This document shows, one piece after another, positions 59,365-64,000 of a stretch of DNA of 64,000 bases. The notes beneath the pieces were generated by a model. The model did no database searches, was not told the DNA's origin, and was given only the letters and a program-made list of their open reading frames with translations. This DNA is from Siphonodentalium dalli (lineage: Eukaryota; Mollusca; Scaphopoda; Gadilida; Siphonodentaliidae): contig CP136065.1 in assembly GCA_032622095.1 (NCBI GenBank), positions 154,445,577 through 154,509,576 of the forward strand, in the 5' to 3' direction. A program made the position numbers and the translations under genes. Every line of letters begins with the position of its first letter. The stretch's first letter is position 1.

Positions 59365-61187
59365 TTGTTGTTGTTGTTTCATCATTTGTGGTTCGGCAGC
59401 ACCCCATCCTGGTGGCTGCATGTTCTTCTCAGAAGGGTTCCACCCTTGCGGAGGCATTTGTGGAGGCATTTGCTGTGACATTTGTGGAGGCTTTTGATTC
59501 ATTTCTCCCCAGTTGCCCGAAGGATCTGGACGCCTATTATAATCCGGTCTACCACCGTTCCACTGTGCGTTGGGATCATTTTCACCCCACGAACCAGTCT
59601 CTGTCTTTCCACCCCACATGTCGCCATTTTCATTGGTACCACCACTTGGACCCCATGTACCAATCGTGTTAGCCTGATTTTCTATTTCAGCTTTCCAGTT
59701 AGGGTTTTCCTCTTTTGAACCGGGCCACTGTTGTGGATTATGGTCCATGTTTGGCATGCCCGAAGCACCAGAATTTGTCCAAGCAAAATTGTTCGCAGCA
59801 TTGTTCGCAGCATTGTTCGCAGCGTTGTTCGCAGCGTTGTTCGCAGCGTTGTTCGCAGCGGCAGTGTTTCTCGCAGCAAGCTGTGCCTGCTGCTGTTCTT
59901 GAACTGCAGCCTCCCAAATTGCTGTACCGTTATTATTATTCCAAACATTTGACGGAACCACCTCTTTTGGTTCAGCAGAAAACTTGCGTTTACTATTTGG
60001 AGACTGGCTCAATTCCCATTGAGTATCTTGTCTAACAGGTCGTGTGCCCCATCCTGTTGGGTTGTCGATCACACTACGAAGCTTATCTGACTCGGACTGA
60101 GCTTTAAAAGCCTGAGCTGCTGCAGCAGAAGCCTTGGGGTTGTCAGGATTACTTGGGGTAGGCGGCAGACCTTTCCCTGCCGCTTGAGCCCAAGTACTTG
60201 GCGGCGCCTGAGACTTTGGAACATTGGAATTGGTTTGATTTGAAGCTTCATCTCCCCATTGGCTTTGCGAATTTGCACTGTCCCATTGTGACTGAGTTTT
60301 GCCATCCGCTGAAGCGCCCCATTCACTTGCACCTGAGGGAGCAGTATTGCTCCATCCTGAGGAATTAGCACTTGCACTTGAAGTATTCGGTCCAACTGGT
60401 CCCCAGCCGGGCGACTGATTGGTCACGCTCCCTGAGGTATTGCCACCACCCTTATTAGCATTTGATGCATCACCGATAACACTCACAGTGTTACTGAAAC
60501 TGGTTGAACTAGAATTATTCCAAGCTGACTCAACAGACTTTGGCAACAGGGAGCTGGCGTTACCCTGACCAGGCCACATTTGATTATTGTTCGGCCCTGC
60601 TTGACTGGACGCCAAGTTAGGACCAGTGTTTTGAGCACCAGAAAATCCAACGGTATTCCCTGCACCAGGTTGCACATAGTTTTGTGGCCTATTAGAGGCA
60701 GTTGAAGTCCATCCTGATTTGGATGGGAAATTGGAATTTGATAAATTATCACTGCCAGCGGAACTGGCGTCATTTTGCATATTATGTCCACGATTGGTCA
60801 TAGAAAGACTAGTAGGCGTATTGCCCCAACCCAATGAGTTCATAGTCGCAGCAGTAGAGTTTGGAGCACTACTCATGCCCCAAGTCGCATCAATTCCATT
60901 TTGGGTGGAACTGGCACTCCAAATATCAGAAGCACCTTGACTTTGAATGGCACTTGTAGTTTGATTTGCCTCGTGGCCTTGACTTGGGTTGCTTGAGCTA
61001 GATATCACAGATCCTGACTTGACGGAAACATTGTCATCTGCTTCAGAAGCAGTTTCGGAGTTGTCATTATTTATGGAAGGCCAGGCTTCCTTGTCAGTGG
61101 AATCCACAACAATACCATTTCCATTAGGCTTCCCTCCGAGGCCTCGCCATCCCACTGAGGCATCGGGAGCCCCCATTCCAGAAACAC
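38375..61187 (-). CDS. TNRC6: TNRC6/GW182 ortholog, 3' eight exons (5' end missing)
   Basis: The cytoplasmic (P-body) scaffold of microRNA silencing. Known role of the family: an N-terminal GW region binds Argonaute, and the C-terminal silencing domain binds PABP and recruits CCR4-NOT and PAN2-PAN3. Join on the minus strand: 61187-59137, 56930-56802, 55075-54941, 48516-48433, 43568-43511, 42489-40897, 39863-39802, 38830-38375. The exons sum to 4568 nt, phases agree at every junction, and all introns are GT..AG. The product is the last 1522 residues: GW region 1-772, UBA about 787-826, Gln-rich about 912-1052, PAM2-like about 1216-1227, RRM about 1361-1443, Ser/Trp tail to 1522. Order and motifs match vertebrate TNRC6A-C. 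The first exon starts with two bases of a split codon, so the start lies upstream. No upstream exon was recognised between 61188 and 64000. Assignment to the family is near certain; exact junctions are inferred by eye. Confidence 0.95.
39414..39495. mobile_element. minimal CAGTAATGCC fold-back MITE, 82 bp
   Basis: In the intron between exons G and H. It keeps only about 40 bp of each arm, with apex GCAGAATTATGCTGTGG, and is flanked by TA on both sides. It is the shortest copy in the window. Confidence 0.85.
39802..39863 (-). CDS. TNRC6: TNRC6 exon G: start of RRM
   Basis: 62 nt; with the carried base it gives 21 codons and leaves in phase 0. The acceptor is CTTTTTTCAG before 39863 and the donor CAG|GTCAGT follows 39802. 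The peptide TGLDRNFTPSVWLTLRNLTPQ contains the first strand of the RRM and the TNRC6-specific Leu-Arg-Asn-Leu-Thr-Pro-Gln motif. The small exon is confirmed by phase and by the family match on both sides. Confidence 0.95.
40133..40530. mobile_element. TTAA-flanked miniature element carrying a TNRC6 exon fragment
   Basis: Flanked by TTAA (40129-40132) and a decayed TTGA (40531-40534). The ends ACCTTTCATGACTGGAGC and ..AGGG, and the subterminal hairpin CCTGTGaCAATGCATTCTCTTA, match the element at 54534-54751. The middle is replaced by a TNRC6 exon copy (40214-40402). It lies in the intron between exons F and G. The TTAA target and CCC-type ends suggest a piggyBac-like non-autonomous element; no transposase is present. 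Confidence 0.8.
40214..40402 (-). pseudogene. captured copy of TNRC6 exon F fragment
   Basis: 189 bp in the same orientation as the gene, copied from 41685-41868 (184 bp). Most of it is base-for-base identical, for example the stretch over GTCGTTGCCGGGGGCGACTC. Differences seen: a 4-bp insertion (TTAAATATTACTG versus TTATTACTG), an A/G change, and a small block (TTGTTCAG versus CTTCTG) adding one base. Identity is about 95% by eye. The source encodes about residues 1028-1088 of the Gln-rich region. The two indels break the frame and no splice sites are obvious at the edges, so it is not a coding exon. Both joins fall in mobile-element sequence. Confidence 0.9.
40897..42489 (-). CDS. TNRC6: TNRC6 exon F: UBA end, Gln-rich region, PAM2-like motif
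   Basis: 1593 nt encoding residues 820-1350. The acceptor is TTTGCAG before 42489 and the donor CAGA|GTAAGT follows 40897. It opens with ADLVQG, the end of the UBA. Next comes a Gln-rich region (about residues 912-1052) that in the family contributes to P-body localisation. A SQSRLKQW motif matches vertebrate TNRC6. Then come IEFVPGQPWGGIQ (Phe1218, Trp1224; nt about 41263-41302) and DDPHITPGS, which is the PAM2-like element that binds the MLLE domain of PABP, with its conserved follow-on. The rest is Ser/Thr/Pro-rich with scattered Trp (KSWPN, QIWNV, QSWAG) of the kind that recruit deadenylases. Nucleotides 41685-41868 are copied in the next intron (see 40214-40402). Confidence 0.95.
42535..42750. 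mobile_element. MITE in intron E/F
   Basis: Imperfect inverted arms of about 85 bp sharing GGCGCAACATTTCAAACCAT and CATACATATATCA, starting 46 bp upstream of exon F's acceptor. A degenerate copy of the CCCTTTCTTTACTAAAT family follows at about 42840-43006. Confidence 0.7.
43511..43568 (-). CDS. TNRC6: TNRC6 exon E: second part of UBA domain
   Basis: 58 nt, entered in phase 0 and leaving one base of the next codon. The acceptor is TCTTTGCAG before 43568 and the donor G|GTAAGT follows 43511. The peptide KDDAQAALITNNMNFESAL covers UBA helices 2 and 3, with the SNNMN-type turn seen in vertebrate TNRC6. It is too short to show as an open frame of its own and was found by following the UBA fold from exon D into exon F. 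Confidence 0.93.
45668..46115. mobile_element. double-hairpin MITE, GCAGAATGAGGTCC family
   Basis: In intron D/E. Ends TGAATTTAGTATGTCTGACA and inverse near 46090. Two worn hairpin modules. Partial copies of the same family lie at 44309-44460 and 45140-45260 in the same intron. Confidence 0.7.
46360..47215. repeat. dispersed element with ~130-bp internal repeats and GACGGACG tail
   Basis: In intron D/E. Tandem worn units share ATTTGAACAAATCTGAA, CACCCAAGG and TACCAAATATAAGCTAAATC. It ends GACGGACAGACGGACGCACG and the hairpin TAGCTCCACCGGAGACTTCG..GTGAGCTAA. More internal units lie at 43830-44170, 44985-45070 and 45285-45560, split by hairpin MITEs. A tail-only copy is at about 39945-40012 in intron F/G, and a similar GACGGACG tract is at 63905-63960. 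Confidence 0.7.
47250..48073. mobile_element. ~820-bp element with GGCCAAA..GATAACTTATGTTTCC inverted ends
   Basis: In intron D/E. The left end AAGGCCAAAAAAATAAAGAT and the right end are inverses over about 45 bp, continuing through TATGTTTCC and TTAGGG. A second, longer copy is at 48960-51355. No coding frame is recognised. Confidence 0.65.
48433..48516 (-). CDS. TNRC6: TNRC6 exon D: first half of UBA domain
   Basis: 84 nt, 28 codons, phase 0 at both ends. The acceptor is CATTTCAG before 48516 and the donor AAG|GTTAGT follows 48433. The peptide is a short linker, then SKLLQQLIDMGFK. This is UBA helix 1 with the diagnostic Met-Gly-Phe loop, and matches the vertebrate TNRC6 Leu-Ile-Lys-Gln-Leu..Met-Gly-Phe stretch. 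The 6.4-kb intron upstream (48517-54940) is the longest of the gene and is full of repeats. Confidence 0.93.
48960..51355. mobile_element. second copy of the GGCCAAA-ended element, split by a hAT-like insertion
   Basis: In intron C/D. It matches 47250-48073 through ATTAGGGTAGGT, CCAGCTGCAGAAATATTGAA and GTTAGAAACCATGTGTT. It is interrupted at 50025-51217, then resumes to ATTAGGGTCGGCGGGTTATT and the right end near 51350. Confidence 0.7.
50025..51217. mobile_element. hAT-like non-autonomous element with perfect 8-bp TSD
   Basis: 1193 bp with terminal inverted repeat CAGGCCTCAGC and target duplication CCTAATGA at 50017-50024 and 51218-51225. Subterminal repeats: GGGAGACTTCAGG-type units at the left, and GCGAC/CGCC-rich units at the right. 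No transposase frame is seen. CAGG ends with an 8-bp duplication indicate hAT. Confidence 0.9.
53390..54190. mobile_element. large imperfect inverted-repeat element
   Basis: The left arm from about 53270 (CCCATTTTCCCCAAAATTTG) to 53610 and the right arm from about 53880 to 54200 (..ATCAAATTTGGGTTGAAAAT) are inverse copies. Shared stretches include GGTTACTGTGATAAC-like sequence, the GGATTTGGGT segment and the GAACACTTGGTAAATGAATA end. The loop (53640-53850) contains the chance frame 53636-53821. Confidence 0.6.
54274..54529. mobile_element. TTAA-flanked miniature element, CCCTTTCTTTACTAAAT family
   Basis: 256 bp with ends CCCTTTGTTTACTAAAT and ..ACAGAAAGGG, followed by TTAA (left site TTGA). 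It has an internal hairpin ACAAGTTCAACAAA/TTTATTGAACTTATTATC. Other copies: 4294-5882 (interrupted), 26990-27106 (partial), 32562-32803, 32987-33209 and 42840-43006 (degenerate). Confidence 0.75.
54534..54751. mobile_element. TTAA-flanked miniature element, insert-free sister of 40133-40530
   Basis: 218 bp in intron C/D with TTAA on both sides (54530-54533, 54752-54755). The ends are CTCTTCCATGACTGGAGC and its imperfect inverse, with two internal hairpins built on CCAATGCATTCTCTTATATATG. It shares its left TTAA with the abutting element 54274-54529. It provides the uncaptured reference for the exon-carrying element. Confidence 0.85.
54941..55075 (-). CDS. TNRC6: TNRC6 exon C
   Basis: 135 nt, 45 codons, phase 0 at both ends. 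The acceptor is TTTTGCTATATAG before 55075; the donor AAG|GTATCG after 54941 is weaker than the others. The peptide starts ADSWIESQRNWNDADMGNWS and ends GRKILNQFK. It aligns with the vertebrate stretch just upstream of the UBA domain, which has acidic Trp motifs, a Ser-Cys-Ser-Ser-Trp-like patch and a basic end. The exon extent rests on phase agreement with its neighbours and this position match, so the 3' edge is the least certain of the set. Confidence 0.8.
56802..56930 (-). CDS. TNRC6: TNRC6 exon B
   Basis: 129 nt, 43 codons, phase 0 at both ends. The acceptor TTTTGCAG is at 56931-56938 and the donor GTAAGT is at 56796-56801. The peptide begins AQAAGWGDTANNASWNP and ends NWNAQNAKK, with four Trp in Gly/Asn context. 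This continues the Trp-rich region after the DDGTSIWA motif of exon A, as in vertebrate TNRC6. The residues after the donor (reading VSDPFL) are intronic. Confidence 0.9.
57816..58205. mobile_element. TTAA-ended double-hairpin element, CCCTTTACCCAACA ends
   Basis: 390 bp in intron A/B. It begins TTAACCCTTTACCCAACA and ends with the inverse TGTTGGGTAAAGGGTTAA. Inside are two near-perfect mirror hairpins (57953-58028 and 58112-58181) built on CCAATGCATTCTCTTATATA, separated by an AT-rich spacer. The inner motif is shared with 40133-40530 and 54534-54751, so these form one broader piggyBac-like group. CCC next to TTAA is typical of that superfamily; the assignment is inferred. Confidence 0.8.
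59137..61187 (-). CDS. TNRC6: TNRC6 exon A: Trp-rich Argonaute-binding region
   Basis: Large exon of 2051 nt encoding residues 1-684 of the visible product. The acceptor is CTTCTTCAG before 61187 and the donor is CAG|GTAAGC after 59137. About 31 tryptophans are seen, roughly half in GW or WG context, spread through Ser/Asn/Gly-rich low-complexity sequence, as expected for the Argonaute-binding domain. Anchors shared with vertebrate TNRC6 include DKEAWPSI near the start, TGWGTRPVRQDTQWELSQSP with a following NNGTAIWEA, and DDGTSIWA at the end. It also has six 12-bp repeats (59789-59860) giving Asn-Asn-Ala-Ala units and a run of 16 Gln (59329-59376) followed by His-Gln-Pro5. The open frame runs past both ends, to 61437 and 59038, but those extensions read into introns and lose the composition. 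The upstream ATG at 61437 is rejected as the start. Confidence 0.95.
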
Positions 61188-61734
61188 CTGAAGAAGGGAA
61201 AAACACTATTGTAAAATGAACAAGCAGCCAAAGAGGGTCACGTGAGCGAAGACGTCGCCCTAGCACTGCACATGTCGCTCTGAAAATTCCCAAGTACTGA
61301 CGAAAGTTGGCAAAATGCTCCAAATAATTCATAATTACTTGGTTTACAACTGTGTGATAATCAGATTGCACACAATACTCCACTATTAGAGTGTAATAAA
61401 AACAATTAACACGTGTATTGATCCAATCTGGAAGCATGTTTCGTTTTGGTTAATACTGTTGGCATTTTTAAACAACCGCTGATACGAAAAATATGAAATA
61501 AAATCCTGCCATTCTCCCAAAATTATTATATAAATGCTGATATTCTCTCACAATTATGTTTGGGTATCATTCATAGTTATTAGAGTCATGAAGTGAACAT
61601 AAAGACCCGATAATTCAACCATAGTTTCGTAAGTTTGTTACATCTCTCCTAATTTCTTTATATACATGTAGCGACTACTGATCAATTTTGTAGCACCCAC
61701 TTCACCCTCGAAAATGACCAGTGCACCTTATTTT

Positions 61735-62040
61735 GTGGTGAATTTAGTGACGCTACCAATCACAGTGGGCTATAGCATCCCCAAAATTCATCCTCTGGGG
61801 ATCTCATTCTGCTGTGGGAGACCTGACAGTTTTAAGTTCCCAGATGGTGAATGATCACCTCGATTATGCATTCTGTCGTCTGCCAATTTGGAGACAGAGA
61901 ACTAAACTAAATATGAAAAAGAGACTTTTGAAGAAGTTTCTAAAGATTAAATAGATACTTTCCGAATATGGGTTCTAAGCAGAATAAGGTACCCAGAGAG
62001 TGAATTTAGTTTTGCTAGCCCTCTGTGCATCACTAAATCA
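61735..62040. mobile_element. degenerate double-hairpin MITE, GCAGAATGAGGTCC family
   Basis: Upstream of exon A. Two worn modules (61736-61814 and 61975-62040) with the family spacer (CACCTCGATTATGCATTCTG). One outer end is lost. Confidence 0.65.
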
Positions 62041-63589
62041 GGGTTCGTACAGGATTTTCACAATTTGATTCAAGGACTATTCAAGAACTATATGGGTCAA
62101 ATTTAAGGACTTGTCCCCTATAAAAGATGACAATTCCAACAGGTTATAACATTCCCCGTATAGCATCCTTTCATTACAAATGTTAATATGTAGTAAGATA
62201 CAGGCTTATAAGCTTTATTGTAACCTAGTGTCCTCACCAATGTTGTCTAGTTATGTTAAAGTTTGAAATTACATCAACTAAATAGAGTTCTAACAATGTC
62301 AAGACTGCATATGCGAGTCAACTGAAGTGAATGGACCACAAATTTAACGAGAGGCCGATCACGATCGGCAGATGTTTAACCCATACCTTGGCGATAGCGA
62401 TCTTTTTATGAGTGCAAGAATATCAACAATTCACAGCGTACTATTATTTATTAGTTTCATAGTGGAATCAAGACTTATTGAGCAACTTGCTCATTTAAAC
62501 ACAATAGGAACATGGATATGACATTCGATTTCAACCTATTAGGTCACTCCAACAGAGATACATGTATGTGTGATAGATTGATAAAGATAATTATGCCCAA
62601 CCACAGTCAGACAGATGCACCATAGCTGTTAAAGATATAATAGTTACAATATTAACATCATAATAACTTTATTTACTTCTTACAATGGAACCTGAGTCAT
62701 AACAGATTGTTGTTGTGTTAGCTGCATAGTAAAAGTTATGGGATGATTGAGATTAGAGACCAACAAACACCTGAACATCTATATAAGTGAGGGGTGTATA
62801 GACCTTGATATTAAATATGATTGATAATGGTTGGATATAAAATATTTTAATACAGAATTATCAGATAACTAAAGGAGAGATATGAGAAGGGTCAAATTGA
62901 AAATATTAGAGTCATAACATTGGATCGCGTACAGTATACCTGTAATGGTTAATTTTATTCTAACCTGATCATTGGAAAGATACAATGTCTGTAACAGCGG
63001 AAATATTATTAAATGTTGGGTTAATATTCTCAAAAACATTCAATCAATACCAAAATCTATACACGTGAAGAATGTGTCACGATCAACCTGAATGAGATTA
63101 TAAAAGTGATTGGGTGAAAAATATTTGACCAATAAGTCAGCTTCAAGAATACCAGAACCATTATTATTATCCTGCAGCCCAAATGCAATAGAGGGAATTT
63201 CAAAATAAGATATTTCCTCAAATGATGAATATTCAATTGGTGGCTTATAGACATTCTTAGTGAACCTGGCCCAAGGCGAAAGAGATAATTTAAAATCTGC
63301 CTATCAGATATCATGTGTCTATGGAATAGGTTAATTTTAATCATGAAATACATGCAAGTGAAAAGTGGATCACGATCAACCTGGACATAGAATAGGAGAA
63401 TGAACATATGTGTGGAGAGGGTTAATCATTTTCAATGACATCATATGATGGAACTAATGTGTGGATTAATTTTTTTCTCAAGATAAGACAACAGTGTCTC
63501 TGTAAACAACAATTCTCTAAACAGCCATGCTCTAGAACATCCTACAAATGGACAATGGACTATTTGTATTAATGCCATGAACATGTTTC

Positions 63590-63593
<4 letters not shown>

Positions 63594-63623
<30 letters not shown>
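63594..63623. repeat. 30-bp poly(G) run
   Basis: An uninterrupted G tract. Shorter G/C tracts are at 22235-22247, 43804-43817, 44748-44761 and 49753-49779 (one T). Length may be affected by sequencing. Confidence 0.9.
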
Positions 63624-63627
<4 letters not shown>

Positions 63628-64000
63628 ATTACTATTGCACACAAACTGGAGTAAAGAATCATCAATCACTTAAATTTGACAGCTCTGGGAGCAGCCAGTG
63701 GTTTAGCAGTTAGTATCCAGTGTCATTCTTCGATTCCAATAAAGCAGATTACTGTGTAATATCATTTGTCTTAAACTCCCACAGGGCATATAGATAGTAA
63801 ATTAAAAACTATACAGGTGAGGAGTGTGTCATCATAAACATGCACATATAATTTTAACAAGATCCGATAAAAAATATTCAAGTAAATGAATCGGATAGCA
63901 AGTGTCTACGGACAGACGGATAGACGGACGGACAGACAGACGGACGGACGAACGATGGATGGTTGATCCGGACGTCAGCATTATGTGTACCATACATGGT

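Larger units (their letters stand above)
61188..64000. other. upstream intron or 5' flank of TNRC6 exon A
   Basis: No upstream coding exon is recognised here. Exon A needs one more base of a split codon from upstream. It contains a worn double-hairpin MITE, a GGGTTCGTACAGGATTTTCA dispersed repeat at 62042-62110, the poly(G) run and a GACGGACG tract at 63905-63960. Confidence 0.5.

Noticed and set aside
59053-59672. Plus-strand frames of 141 and 159 residues opposite exon A
   Set aside because: They are Leu/Val-rich mirror readings of the polyQ and GW coding sequence on the other strand. The minus strand has family motifs and splice sites.
61188-61437. ATG at 61437 as the TNRC6 start
   Set aside because: The 83 residues before the acceptor at 61187 have no GW182-like composition, and a good splice acceptor (CTTCTTCAG) marks the exon edge.

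Overview
The window is animal nuclear DNA: AT-rich, intron-rich and full of short non-autonomous transposons. Several repeats have the style known from lophotrochozoans, and molluscs in particular: a ~164-bp tandem array closed by a hairpin tail, and GACGGACG-rich tails ending in GAGCTAA. A mollusc is the best guess, but the species cannot be read from the sequence.

One protein-coding gene is well supported. It lies on the minus strand from 61187 down to 38375 and is the 3' part of a TNRC6/GW182 ortholog, the scaffold that links Argonaute to PABP and the CCR4-NOT/PAN2-PAN3 deadenylases in microRNA silencing. Eight exons join in one consistent frame and give the last 1522 residues: a Trp-rich Argonaute-binding region with polyQ and Asn-Ala repeats (59137-61187), two short Trp-rich exons (56802-56930, 54941-55075), a UBA domain split over three exons (48433-48516, 43511-43568, start of 40897-42489), a Gln-rich region and PAM2-like motif (rest of 40897-42489), and an RRM split over two exons (39802-39863, 38375-38830). 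The first exon seen begins one base into a codon, so at least one coding exon lies upstream, probably beyond 64000.

The left part (1-20.6 kb) holds no convincing host gene. It is a mosaic of miniature inverted-repeat elements, one hAT-like element with a perfect 8-bp target duplication, TTAA-flanked (piggyBac-like) miniatures, a frameshifted fragment of a transposon-associated protein, a 164-bp satellite with higher-order structure (15.8-18.4 kb) and a 122-bp tandem repeat (19.2-19.6 kb). From 20.6 to 38.4 kb the sequence is mostly unique, AT-rich, non-coding DNA downstream of the gene (possibly partly a long 3'UTR) with scattered miniature elements. The introns carry more of the same families, including a second hAT-like element nested inside an older repeat.

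The most striking feature is in the intron between the Gln-rich exon and the first RRM exon. A TTAA-flanked miniature element (40133-40530) carries a ~189-bp, roughly 95% identical copy of part of the neighbouring TNRC6 Gln-rich exon (source 41685-41868). A sister element without the insert lies at 54534-54751. This looks like capture of a host exon fragment by a non-autonomous DNA transposon within the same gene.
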